Shown here: positions 37,183 to 46,598 of the stretch, piece by piece
Layout of the letters: the number at the start of each line of letters is the position of its first letter
How positions within the stretch are numbered: position 1 is the first letter of the stretch
Assembly (NCBI GenBank): GCA_910575495.1
Contig: CAJTFS010000003.1
Coordinates: 186,001 to 250,000 of the forward strand
DNA: 64,000 bases
Direction: 5' to 3'
From: Bacteroidales bacterium
GTDB taxonomy: Bacteria > Bacteroidota > Bacteroidia > Bacteroidales > Rikenellaceae
Program-made: the position numbers and the translations under genes
The notes under the pieces: generated by a model
Told to the model about the DNA's origin: nothing
The model's input: the letters and a program-made list of their open reading frames with translations, nothing else
The model's database searches: none

Positions 37183-40100
37183 TTATTTGGAGTCTTGGTT
37201 CTGTTTGATGTTGTGGGTCTTGAGGTATTCGGCGGGCGACATGTGGAACTGCTCGCGGAAACAGCGGCTGAAGTAGCCCGGGTCGGAGAAGCCGACCTTG
37301 TAAGCCACCTCCGACACGGAGAACTGCCCCGTGCGCAGCAACAGTTTGGCCTTGGTGATGCGGTACTCCTTGAGGAGTTCGACGGGCGACTTGCCCGTAA
37401 GGCTCTTGAGCTTGTTGTACATGGTCGTGCGGCCCAGTCCGAGGTGCGAGGCGAGCTGGTCGATCGTGAGGTCGGAGTTCTCGATGTTCTTGCCGAACCA
37501 CGACATCACCTCCTTCATGAACTCCTCGTCGCGGTCGGTGACCACCACGTCGTCGACCACCAGTTCGGCCACCTTGTTGCGGGCCGACTGGGCCGAGAAC
37601 TTCTCGAAGAGGGTGCGGCGGCGCGTCAGCAGGTTGTCGATGCGCGCCAGCAGCAGTTCGATGCTGAAAGGCTTGGTGATGTAGCCGTCGGCACCGAACT
37701 CCATGGCTTTCAGCCGGTCGTCGGGCGAATGCCGGGCCGTGAGCATGACGATGGGGATGTGGCTCATCGTGAAGTCGTGGCGCACCTTGTCGATCAGCTC
37801 GATGCCGTCCATGCGGGGCATCATCAGGTCCGTAACGATGATGTCGGGCAGCTCGCTGCGTATCTTCTCCAGCGCCTCGACCCCGTCGTCGGCCTCGATG
37901 ACGGTGTAGGTGTCGATCAGATTGTTGTAGATGAAGACGCGCAGTTCGCGGTTGTCCTCCACCAACAGAATCTTCTGAGCCTCCTTGGGCGGCACCACGT
38001 CGGTGCGGCGCTGGCTGGCTACCGGCGTGAAGTCGCTGACCATGTAGGCCGAACGGTCGTCGCTGCCGGCTCCCGTGAAGTCGATCTGCTCCATGCCGAA
38101 ATGGGCGTTGCCCGTGCGCAGCTTCACGGTGAAGGAGGCTCCCGCACCGGGCGAACTTTCGACGGAAATCTCGCCGTGGTGCAGCGCCACGATCTCGCGG
38201 CAGAGCGAAAGGCCGATGCCCGAACCCTTGATGCTGCTGTCGACGGCGCGCGACGCCTGGACGAAACGTTCGAAAATGCGGTCCTGTTTGTCGCGCGGAA
38301 TGCCGATGCCGGTGTCGCGCACGGTGAGCGTGACGCACTCCTCGGCATCGTGCTGCGCGACGATGACTTCGATCTTGCCGTCCGCGGGCGTGAACTTCAG
38401 CGCGTTGGACAACAGGTTGAAGATGACGCTTTCGATGCACTCCGGATCGACCCACACAAGCACCGAGCGGCGCGAGACGGTGAACAGCAGTTCGATGCGC
38501 CGCTCGGCGGCCAGCTCCCGGAAATCGTCGAGGGCGTCTTCGACCACGGGCACGAGGTCCACGCGCGAGATCTTCAACTCCATCTTCTCCTTGACGATCT
38601 TGCGGAAATCGAGCAGCTGGTTGATCAACGACAGCATGCGTTTGGCATTGCGGTGGGCCAGGGTCAGGCTGCTTTCGCCGCGCGGCGAAAGACGATCGTG
38701 GCGCTGCACCTCCTCGATCCCTCCGAGAATAAGCGTGAGCGGTGTCCGCAGTTCGTGCGAAATATTGGTGAAGAAACGCAGTTTGAGGTCCGTCAGCCCC
38801 TTCTCGACGCTGGCGGCCCGGCGGATGCGGATGAAGGAAGCGATGATCCGGAACGCGACGGCCGCGACCACGAGCGCCGACACCACGTAGAGCATCTTGG
38901 CCCACCAGGTCAGCCACGGCGGCGGCATGATCGCGATCCGCAGGCGGATGCCGTCGTCCGCGGTCTCGGAGTTGCCCACCAGCGCCTTGACATGCAGCGT
39001 ATAATCGCCCGGCGGAACGTTGGAATAGGAAGCCCGGTTGATGGCTCCCGAAAGGTTCCAGTCGAGGTCGTAGCCCTCCAGCTTGTACATGTAGCCGACG
39101 ACGTGCTGCAAGGCGTGGTTGAGCGCGGCGAATTCGACGCGGAAATTGGTGTAGTCGTACGGCAGGACGATCTTGCGGGCCTCCGGCGCGGCAACGTCCA
39201 GAGGCGAACCGGCCCCCGCGGCGACGGGGCGGTTGCGCACGTTGATGCCCGTGAAGCGCAGGTTGCAGTCGGCCCGGGACAAATGCGGGCAATGGGCATC
39301 GAAGCGGTAGACGTGGCGGCCGCCGCCGAAGAGCAGGTCGCCGTCGGGGGCCGTCGCAGCGGTAGCCTCGCTCAGCACGGCGTTGTGCATCCCGTCGTAG
39401 AGATTGTAGGTGGTGAACTCCTCGCTGCCGACGTCGAAACGCGAAACGGCATTGTGGGTCGAGACCCAGAGATTGCCCTGCGAATCCTCGGCGACGGCCA
39501 TGCAGATATTGCTCGGCAGACCGTCGGAAACGTCGTAACAGCGGAACCGGGGCGCACCGTCGGGCGCATACCCCTCGATCCGGTTCAGCCCGCCGCCGTA
39601 GGTGGCCAGCCAGACGCGGCTGCGCGAGTCCCTGAAGATATGGATGATGTCGTTGTTGCCGAGCGACGCGGCATCGCCCGGAATCTTCTGCGCCAGGCGG
39701 AAAGTCATCTGCTGGTAACTTTCGCCGGGATCGAAGACCAGCAGTCCGTCGACCGTGGCGGCCAGCATGCGGTCCGTGCCGTCGGAGAGCAGCCAGCGCA
39801 CGCGGCCCGCCTCCGCCAAGGGATAGCGGTGCAGGAGATTGCCGGCATGGATGAAACGGTCGCCGGCGGGATCGTCGAGAATATTGATGCCGCCGCCGTA
39901 GGTGGCCAGCCATATCCGCCCCTGCCCGTCCTCCTCGACCGAATAGATCTGGTCGTTGTTGAGCGACCAGGGATCGGCGGGCGAATGGACGAAATGCTTG
40001 ACGGCGAAGTCATCGCCGCGCGGCGCAAGCCGGTAGAGACCGCGCCCCTTGGTGCCGACCCAGATATTGCCGGCACGGTCTTCCCTGAGGGCGTAGATCA

Positions 40101-41559
40101 TGCCCGCCTCCTTCAGCGGCAGGCGGTAGAGCGGCCGGAAATCGGCATCGAAAGCGATCAGCTCGCCGTCGCGCGTGCCCACCCACACGCGGCCGCGGCT
40201 GTCCTTGAGCAAAGCGCGCACCTCGCCCCGCAAGGCGTTCTTCGAAGGTGCATCGAGCGTGATGATCTCGGCGGGCTGATCGAGAAGCACCGCCTTGCGC
40301 AGGCCGCGCTCATAGTAGGTCGAGAGCCACAGCACGTTGTCGTGCACGTCGAAACGCACCACGGCATTGGTCATCAGGCAATCGGGCTGGCGCGGATCGT
40401 TGTAGAACGGTTCGACGACATCCTTCTCGCGGTCGTAGCAGCCGAAACCGTACTGGTTCATCTTGATCCACAGGCGGCCGCCGCCTTCGGCGATGCGGGT
40501 AAGGGTGTCGAGGTTGTAGGAGACGGTGTAGGGCTCCTGCCGGAAGTGCTTGTAGTCGTTGCTCTCGGGGCGGTAGCGGATGATGCCCGCCTCGGGGGTG
40601 GTGACCCACACCACGCCGTGCGAATCGGCGGCCAGCGAACGGATGCGCCCGGGTTTCGCACCGCGCGGCATCAGACGGTCGAGCCGATCGCCCGCCACCC
40701 GGAACAAATCGCCCGAACGCGCCCCCACGTAGACCGCACGCCGCACCGTATCGGCGACGATGGCCGTAAGACCGCTCTGTCCGCCCTGCAGCCGGCGCAC
40801 CCGGGCATCGCGGCGCGACACGCGGACGACCTCCTGCGAAGTGGCACAATAGAGATCGGCGCTGTCGGCCACGAAGTCGAACGCCGGCCCGTGCAGCACG
40901 CAGACGGGCCGCACTTCCGACCGGTCGTCGGCCGTCACGCGGCCCAGCCGTCCGTCGGCCGCGGCGATCCAGGCCGTACCGCGGTCGTCGAGGAACATGG
41001 CCGACACCTCGCCGCCGAGCGCTGCGCTATCCAACACGGTGTCGAGACGCACGGGCGCAGCATCGGGCGTATCGGCGAAACGCACGACGCCCAATCCGGC
41101 GATGGCCACCCACGTGCCGCCGCAGGCATCGTGCAGACAATGGGTCGTGCGGTAATGCTTGGCATCGAATCCCTCGATGAGCAGCGCGACGTCCTCGAAC
41201 TGCTCGGTGAAGCGGTTGAAACGGTAGAGATGAAGGTTGTAGGTCGTGAACCACAGATGCCCGTTGGCATCCTCGCTCACCGAGACGAAACGGTGGTGCG
41301 ACAAGGGCGAGAAGTCGCCCGGCGCCGTGTTGAAATTGCGGAACGTATAGCCGTCGAACCGGCTGACGCCATACCACGTGCACACCCACACGAAACCGCG
41401 CGAATCGGTGTAGATGTCGGCGACGCGGTCGTGCGTGAGACCGTCGGTGGCGGAATAATACTGGAAAATGCACTGCGGCGGCTCGGCCGCGGCTGCGGGG
41501 AACGCCCCGCAGAGCAGCGACAGCAGCATCGCAAGACATGTCGGCCGGATACGTTTCAT
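37183..41559 (-). CDS. Hybrid two-component system regulator (HTCS) for pectin utilisation
   Basis: At 1458 residues this combines all steps of a two-component system. Order: signal peptide, two seven-bladed beta-propellers of Reg_prop repeats (for example DSRGFVWVCTWYGVSRF and later copies), a Y_Y_Y domain, one membrane helix (LYVVSALVVAAVAFRII), HisKA with the phospho-acceptor His935 in NISHELRTPL, HATPase (N-box FNLLSNALKFTP; GSGIGLSL), a receiver domain with Asp1244 in DIIVTDLMMPRMDG, and a C-terminal AraC-type HTH (DPGYFSRCFREQFHMSPAEYL). The propellers bind breakdown oligosaccharides in the periplasm. Its place inside a pectin operon predicts uronic-acid oligomers as the signal. All key residues are present. 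Confidence 0.95.
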   Translation of the reverse strand: MKRIRPTCLAMLLSLLCGAFPAAAAEPPQCIFQYYSATDGLTHDRVADIYTDSRGFVWVCTWYGVSRFDGYTFRNFNTAPGDFSPLSHHRFVSVSEDANGHLWFTTYNLHLYRFNRFTEQFEDVALLIEGFDAKHYRTTHCLHDACGGTWVAIAGLGVVRFADTPDAAPVRLDTVLDSAALGGEVSAMFLDDRGTAWIAAADGRLGRVTADDRSEVRPVCVLHGPAFDFVADSADLYCATSQEVVRVSRRDARVRRLQGGQSGLTAIVADTVRRAVYVGARSGDLFRVAGDRLDRLMPRGAKPGRIRSLAADSHGVVWVTTPEAGIIRYRPESNDYKHFRQEPYTVSYNLDTLTRIAEGGGRLWIKMNQYGFGCYDREKDVVEPFYNDPRQPDCLMTNAVVRFDVHDNVLWLSTYYERGLRKAVLLDQPAEIITLDAPSKNALRGEVRALLKDSRGRVWVGTRDGELIAFDADFRPLYRLPLKEAGMIYALREDRAGNIWVGTKGRGLYRLAPRGDDFAVKHFVHSPADPWSLNNDQIYSVEEDGQGRIWLATYGGGINILDDPAGDRFIHAGNLLHRYPLAEAGRVRWLLSDGTDRMLAATVDGLLVFDPGESYQQMTFRLAQKIPGDAASLGNNDIIHIFRDSRSRVWLATYGGGLNRIEGYAPDGAPRFRCYDVSDGLPSNICMAVAEDSQGNLWVSTHNAVSRFDVGSEEFTTYNLYDGMHNAVLSEATAATAPDGDLLFGGGRHVYRFDAHCPHLSRADCNLRFTGINVRNRPVAAGAGSPLDVAAPEARKIVLPYDYTNFRVEFAALNHALQHVVGYMYKLEGYDLDWNLSGAINRASYSNVPPGDYTLHVKALVGNSETADDGIRLRIAIMPPPWLTWWAKMLYVVSALVVAAVAFRIIASFIRIRRAASVEKGLTDLKLRFFTNISHELRTPLTLILGGIEEVQRHDRLSPRGESSLTLAHRNAKRMLSLINQLLDFRKIVKEKMELKISRVDLVPVVEDALDDFRELAAERRIELLFTVSRRSVLVWVDPECIESVIFNLLSNALKFTPADGKIEVIVAQHDAEECVTLTVRDTGIGIPRDKQDRIFERFVQASRAVDSSIKGSGIGLSLCREIVALHHGEISVESSPGAGASFTVKLRTGNAHFGMEQIDFTGAGSDDRSAYMVSDFTPVASQRRTDVVPPKEAQKILLVEDNRELRVFIYNNLIDTYTVIEADDGVEALEKIRSELPDIIVTDLMMPRMDGIELIDKVRHDFTMSHIPIVMLTARHSPDDRLKAMEFGADGYITKPFSIELLLARIDNLLTRRRTLFEKFSAQSARNKVAELVVDDVVVTDRDEEFMKEVMSWFGKNIENSDLTIDQLASHLGLGRTTMYNKLKSLTGKSPVELLKEYRITKAKLLLRTGQFSVSEVAYKVGFSDPGYFSRCFREQFHMSPAEYLKTHNIKQNQDSK

Positions 41560-41592
41560 ACGCTCAGCGAATCGGGAAACCGGAAGTAATCG

Positions 41593-43317
41593 TCAACGGG
41601 TGCAAGCCTCGAAACGTGCCAAAGCCCGGGCAACCTCTGCGGCGGAGAGGCGCCGCGACCACTTAGCGCGGCCGCCGGTCGCAGCGCCGGGTCCATAGCA
41701 GCCCGATTCGCCGTAAAAGACGGTCTTGTGCGCATGAGGTTTGCTCCAGTCGTGCCACCCCTCGGGGCGGATGTGGGCGCCGAAATCGCAGTCGAGGAAG
41801 AGGGTCTGCGCATGGTCGCGCCACGGGCGCCCCAGGTAGCAGGACTTCACGCCGTCGTCGGCCGTGAGGCTGCACTCCCGGAAGATGAAGCCGGCGGGCT
41901 GGCCCTTGCAGGTCGACGCTGCGGTGATATACGAATTGGCCTTGGAACGTATCTCGCACCGCTCGAAAAGGGCGGCGGCCGAACCGAAGATGAAGTCGGT
42001 GGTGCCCTCGATATAGCATCCGTCGAAGAAACAGAACGAATTGTCGTTCACCTCCTTGCCGTCGCGGTTGCCCACGCCGTGGAGGTAGAGCGTATCCTGA
42101 TTGCCGAGGAAGCGGCAGCCTACGAAGCGCAGGTCGGAACCCAGGCACTGCACGGCCACGGCCTGGCCCACGCGGCCGGCCGTATTCTCGAACGTGAGGT
42201 TCTCGATGAGCCAATGATCGCCGCCGAAGTAGACGGTCGACGAACCCGACGTGCCCTTGGGATGCCCCGTAGCGCCTATTTTCGAGGCGTAGTCGTCCCA
42301 CGAGACCACAGCCTCGCCGCGCCCCGTAAGCACGACGTTGCGCTTGGTGGCGGGGATGGCGATCTTCTCGCGATAGACGCCCTCGCAAACAACAATCGAA
42401 GTCGTGGCGTTGCAGAAGTCGGGAATGGCGGCCACAGCCTCGCCGACGGTGAAGAAATCGCCCGAACCGTCCTTGGCCACGACGAAATCGCAATCATGGA
42501 AGCGCGCACCCAACGCAGGCACCTCCCGGCGCAACGCCTCGCACACCATGCGGGCTACGACGTGGGCGCCGCGCACGTTGAGGTGCGTATCGTCCTGGCG
42601 GCCGTCGGGGCAGAGCGGGCAGGTACCCGGCGCCACCCACATGAAATACTGCCGCGAAGCCTCGTCGCCCAGCGAAGCGACCCATTCGCGCGTGAGCGGC
42701 TCCATGTCGAGCAGCGCCACGCCCTCCTCGGCGGCCACGCGGCGCACCTGGGCCGGATAATCGCCGTGGGTGTCGGTCAGCACACCGTCGACGAAGTGCC
42801 GCCGCACGATGGGGGTCAGCAGAATGGGCGTAGCGCCCTTAGCGCGTGTCTCCCGCACGTAACGGCGCAGATTCTCAGCATATTGCCCCGGAGTCGAATA
42901 GCGGGTCGAGTCCTTGATTTTCTGGTCGTTGTGGCCGAACTGGATGAAGACATAGTCGCCCGGCCGCAGCTGCCGCTCCACGCGGGCCCAGCGCCCCTCG
43001 TCGCGGAACGATTTGGTCGAACGGCCGTTGGTGGCGTGATTCCCGACAACGACCGCCTCATCGAACAGCGGCTGGAGCATGTGTCCCCAGCCGCGCTCGG
43101 GGTTCTCCTTGTCGAGTTTCTTGGTGGCGCACGTAGAGTCGCCTATGAGGTAAAGATGCAGCGTGTCGGCAGGAGTTCCGGCCGTCTCAGCGACGGTTGC
43201 TCCGACCGTTTTCCCGGCCGTTTCGCCAATGGTCCAGCCGGTCGCGTCGGCAGCCGCCCGAGCGCCCTGGGCCGCGCACAGCAGCACGAGGGTCGCAAAA
43301 ATATGTTTGGATTTCAT
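41593..43317 (-). CDS. Two-domain pectin esterase: CE12-like acetylesterase plus CE8 methylesterase
   Basis: The 574-residue secreted protein starts with a signal peptide and a short Thr/Gly/Ala-rich linker. The N-terminal SGNH domain (residues of about 50-275) shows LIGDST, FGHND and DDTHLN, the rhamnogalacturonan acetylesterase (CE12) pattern. The C-terminal beta-helix (from about 280) has GNQDTLY, TTDFIFGSAAALFE and CYLGRPWR, the pectin methylesterase (CE8) catalytic motifs with both Asp and the Arg. One protein therefore removes acetyl and methyl groups, opening pectin to the GH28 enzyme encoded next door. It lies 33 bases upstream of the HTCS gene. Confidence 0.9.
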   Translation of the reverse strand: MKSKHIFATLVLLCAAQGARAAADATGWTIGETAGKTVGATVAETAGTPADTLHLYLIGDSTCATKKLDKENPERGWGHMLQPLFDEAVVVGNHATNGRSTKSFRDEGRWARVERQLRPGDYVFIQFGHNDQKIKDSTRYSTPGQYAENLRRYVRETRAKGATPILLTPIVRRHFVDGVLTDTHGDYPAQVRRVAAEEGVALLDMEPLTREWVASLGDEASRQYFMWVAPGTCPLCPDGRQDDTHLNVRGAHVVARMVCEALRREVPALGARFHDCDFVVAKDGSGDFFTVGEAVAAIPDFCNATTSIVVCEGVYREKIAIPATKRNVVLTGRGEAVVSWDDYASKIGATGHPKGTSGSSTVYFGGDHWLIENLTFENTAGRVGQAVAVQCLGSDLRFVGCRFLGNQDTLYLHGVGNRDGKEVNDNSFCFFDGCYIEGTTDFIFGSAAALFERCEIRSKANSYITAASTCKGQPAGFIFRECSLTADDGVKSCYLGRPWRDHAQTLFLDCDFGAHIRPEGWHDWSKPHAHKTVFYGESGCYGPGAATGGRAKWSRRLSAAEVARALARFEACTR

Positions 43318-43391
43318 AGTCTGTATGCTTTATACGACGACGAGTGAGAGGTCGCGCCTCCCACTCATCGCCAGGTAACGTTCGCCGGAGG

Positions 43392-45059
43392 CTATTCGTC
43401 GATGGTCACGGCACCCGCCGCACCGGCCGACAGACAGGCGTTGGCGGAGGTGATCTCCTTCGACGAAACGAGAATGTCGCGGTTGCGGCTTCCCGTAGCC
43501 TGCAGCGCACACTCCATGCCCTCGGGGCAGGAGAACTCCTCGGCGCGGAACTTCTTCACGTTGTTGAGCTTCAGAGCCGGCCCCCGCTCGGGAACGACCG
43601 TCACGTCGCGCAGCAGCACGTCGGTCGACTCGCAGATCTCGGCACCCGTACGGGCGAAGATGCGGGCATTCTCCACGGTGACGTGCTCCACGTTCATCTC
43701 GGGCAGACCGTTGAAGAACATGGCCCGCCGGGCGCCGCGGCACCAGACGTTGCGGATATGGATGTTGCGGAACGCGGGCGTGGTCTCGTCCACGGGGCGC
43801 AGCACCATGTCGGTAGCCTCGCCCGTGCCCTCCTCGACCGCCTCCGACGCCGACTTGCCGCCGTAGAAGAGATCGAACAGCAGGGCGTCCTGCACGATGT
43901 CGTTCATGGCGATGTTCTCGATGCGGATGTTCTCCACCACGCCGCCGCGGCCGCGCGTCGACTTGAAGCGCAGGCCCACGTCGGTGCCCGAGAAGGTGCA
44001 GTTGGAGACCATCACGTTCTTCACGCCGCCCGACATTTCGCTGCCGACGACGAAACCGCCGTGGCCGTGGAAGACGATGCAGTCGTCGACGATGATGTTC
44101 TCGCACGGAATGCCGCGGTCGCGGCCCGCCTTGTCCTTGCCGCTCTTGATGCAGATGCCGTCGTCGCCCACGTCGAAGCGCGAACCGGTCAGCACCACGT
44201 TCTTGCACGACTCGATGTCGATGCCGTCGCCGTTCTGCGCATAGTGGGGGCAGCGCACGGTGATGTCGTTGACGATCAGATTGGTGCACATGGCCGGATG
44301 GATGTGCCAGCAGGGCGAATTCTGGAAGGTGACGCCCTCGATCAGCACGTTTTCGCAGTTGTGGACGGCCACCAGCACCGGACGCAGGAAGTCGCGCATG
44401 CGCTCGAAGTCCTCCTTGCTGTCGGCCCAGGTGGAGACGTTCTGGTCGGAGCCCGACGTAGCGCCGAACTTGAAGCTCTCCGACGGATACCACGTGTTGC
44501 CGTCGTCGGAGACGATGCCGCCGCTGCGGACCTTGGAACGCCATTGTCCCTCGGTGAGCTTGCCGCGCTTGACGGCGCGCCACGCGTCGCCGTTGCCGTC
44601 GATGACGCCGAAGCCGGTGATGGCGATATTCTTGGCATGGGTGGCCGAAATGGGCGACTGGCAGCGCCACGTATTGAGCCCCTCGAAAGTGATCTGCACG
44701 AGCGGATAGAGCGACTTGTCATCGCTGAAGACGATCATGGCGTTGCGATCGAGGTGCAGTTCGATGTTGTCCTTCAGCTCGATCGGGCCCGTATACCATA
44801 CGCCTGCGGGCACGACCACGCGGCCGCCGCCCTGCTCCGAGAGCGAAGCGATGGCCTTGGCGAAAGCCTCGGTCGAGAGCGTGGAGCCGTCGCCCACGCC
44901 GCCGAAGTCGGCCACGCTGACCGAACGTGCGGGGATGACGGGCCGCGCAACCTGCGGCATGTCGAACGGAAGCGCCGCACCGGAGTTCTCCGCACCGCCG
45001 TGGCAGGCGGCCAGCGATGCCGCGGCGGCCAGCGACATCAGAATGTGTTTCAGGTTCAT
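43392..45059 (-). CDS. GH28 polygalacturonase
   Basis: The 555-residue protein has a lipoprotein signal (LAACHGG) and a right-handed beta helix. The GH28 motifs are complete: NGDGIDIES (N-x-D), VGDDGICIKSG (DD), GHGGFVVGSE (GHG), and RFKSTRGRGG in place of R-I-K. It hydrolyses alpha-1,4 galacturonan, or the galacturonate-rhamnose backbone, by inversion. The linked esterases and GH105 fit a rhamnogalacturonan or branched pectin target. The C-terminal beta part is longer than in minimal enzymes. A promoter-like TACATTTG lies 38 bases upstream. Confidence 0.92.
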   Translation of the reverse strand: MNLKHILMSLAAAASLAACHGGAENSGAALPFDMPQVARPVIPARSVSVADFGGVGDGSTLSTEAFAKAIASLSEQGGGRVVVPAGVWYTGPIELKDNIELHLDRNAMIVFSDDKSLYPLVQITFEGLNTWRCQSPISATHAKNIAITGFGVIDGNGDAWRAVKRGKLTEGQWRSKVRSGGIVSDDGNTWYPSESFKFGATSGSDQNVSTWADSKEDFERMRDFLRPVLVAVHNCENVLIEGVTFQNSPCWHIHPAMCTNLIVNDITVRCPHYAQNGDGIDIESCKNVVLTGSRFDVGDDGICIKSGKDKAGRDRGIPCENIIVDDCIVFHGHGGFVVGSEMSGGVKNVMVSNCTFSGTDVGLRFKSTRGRGGVVENIRIENIAMNDIVQDALLFDLFYGGKSASEAVEEGTGEATDMVLRPVDETTPAFRNIHIRNVWCRGARRAMFFNGLPEMNVEHVTVENARIFARTGAEICESTDVLLRDVTVVPERGPALKLNNVKKFRAEEFSCPEGMECALQATGSRNRDILVSSKEITSANACLSAGAAGAVTIDE

Positions 45060-45097
45060 GGAATCGTAAGTGAATTTCGTAGTTTTAATGAATCATA

Positions 45098-45105
45098 CAA
45101 ATGTA
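45098..45105 (-). promoter_or_regulatory. Internal promoter candidate before the GH28 gene
   Basis: Minus strand TACATTTG matches TAnnTTTG. A TTTT box lies about 19 bases further upstream. It could separate GH28-CE-HTCS-GH105 from the first two genes. Confidence 0.4.
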
Positions 45106-45181
45106 CGCAGAGCGCACCGACGAAAATAGGATTTTTTGACGCAATGCAGGGATTTTTCGACAGCCCCGCCCCGCCGCAGAG

Positions 45182-46507
45182 CTAATCCAGCCGTTCGACC
45201 GTCGCTTCCGCATAGGGGCGGTTGCCCGGTGCGGCGGCCGGCGAGGTGTAGCGGCGCCGGAAAACGTCGAACCACTCCTCGTCATCGTCCGCCCCGAGAA
45301 AGGCGCTCTTGCGCCACCCCATCACGAACCAATAGTCGATCCGTCCGTCGACAGGACGGAGCTGGCACAGATAGCTCGCCGCATCGTCGATCTGCGAGGC
45401 GACCTGCCGGGCCGGCAGCCACAACGCCAGCCCCACCGTCTCGCGCTCCCACTTCAGCGTGTCGTTCTCAGGGAAATCGCAGCCGACGGTCTCCAGCAGA
45501 AAGCCCTCGTCGTCGCGCACGATGCGCACCTTGTTGTCGCGGATCTTCATCACACCGGTGGCGAACTCCAGCCCGTCGGCGCCCTCGCCCTCGATGCGGT
45601 TCTCGACCTTGACGACCGAACCGCCGCCGTAGAGAATGTAACGCGAAGTCATGTCGATCTCGCGGCCGCCGTATTTCCAACCCTCGACCCGCATGTCGAC
45701 CACCGTACGCAGCGGACCGCGGGCGCGGATCGCAGCCTCTCGGCGGCGCATGCCGACGATGTGCTCCATGCGGCGGCGCTCCGGGTTCCAGCCCTTGAGC
45801 GCACCCACCGAAACCGATCCGAAGACGCGCAGGTTGTCGTGCCCGCAGCCTGCCGCCAACTGCTCGTCGGAGGGGTACCACATCGTTTCGCGCAGCTCCA
45901 GCCGCGGCTGCTTCTTGCCGTAGGTGTCGATGCTCTGCTTCTTGTCGAAATAGATGCGGTAGGCGGCGTATTCCGATTCGAAAGCAGGGCCATGGTGGTG
46001 CAGCTTGCGGTACATGTCGTCCTTCTCGGAGGAGAGCTGCGCACGCTCGGTCAGCGTTTTGTCGGGGTTCTTCCACCACATCTGCGCGTTGACCAGCGGC
46101 GCATAGTCGTGGGCCACGGGCCGGGTCGACCATTCGACGCATACGTCGGCCGTCCGGGCGGCATCGAGCGTCACCGGGAAGACCAGTTCGTCGAAGATGC
46201 CGTCGCCGTCGAGGTCGTCGAGCTGCGAGACCAACTCCACATAATTATAGGTGCACTCCGCTTTCGGCACGACTCCGAACGGGAGCCGGTCGCCGGCAGG
46301 TCCGGGCATGCGCAGGTAAACCGTCGCACCCCGGGCATCGGCCGGCACGTCGCGCACGACGGCCCATGTCCGGCCCTCGGCCGCAGCCGTGACCCGATAG
46401 CAGACCCGGGTGATCTTCGCCTTCGTTTTCTTGGCCGTTCCCGGTGTCCGCGCCTCCGCAGCACCGAACGCGCAGAGCGCCGCCAGCATCATAAAGAGAT
46501 GTTTCAT
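45182..46507 (-). CDS. DUF4861 family secreted protein
   Basis: The 441-residue protein has a signal peptide (LFMMLAALCAFGAAEA) and a beta-rich body. It matches DUF4861, which appears in pectin and rhamnogalacturonan clusters of Bacteroidetes: DLDGDGIFDELVFPV (a Ca-binding-like DxDGDG loop), YGKKQPRLELRETMWY, and SRYILYGGGSVVKVENRIEG. The family is thought to be carbohydrate-active, but no reaction is established. It lies 91 bases downstream of the hydrolase gene and in the same operon. Confidence 0.8.
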   Translation of the reverse strand: MKHLFMMLAALCAFGAAEARTPGTAKKTKAKITRVCYRVTAAAEGRTWAVVRDVPADARGATVYLRMPGPAGDRLPFGVVPKAECTYNYVELVSQLDDLDGDGIFDELVFPVTLDAARTADVCVEWSTRPVAHDYAPLVNAQMWWKNPDKTLTERAQLSSEKDDMYRKLHHHGPAFESEYAAYRIYFDKKQSIDTYGKKQPRLELRETMWYPSDEQLAAGCGHDNLRVFGSVSVGALKGWNPERRRMEHIVGMRRREAAIRARGPLRTVVDMRVEGWKYGGREIDMTSRYILYGGGSVVKVENRIEGEGADGLEFATGVMKIRDNKVRIVRDDEGFLLETVGCDFPENDTLKWERETVGLALWLPARQVASQIDDAASYLCQLRPVDGRIDYWFVMGWRKSAFLGADDDEEWFDVFRRRYTSPAAAPGNRPYAEATVERLD

Positions 46508-46598
46508 GTATCTGTCTGTTTTATTGTGTTTTCATCCATTGTCATCGGAATGTTCCGGCCGCACCGCGTCGGGCTCTGCCGCCCGGCGCTCGGGACGG

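Noticed and set aside
37006-41589. 1527-codon plus-strand frame opposite the HTCS gene
   Set aside because: Antisense shadow; the minus strand encodes a complete multi-domain regulator.
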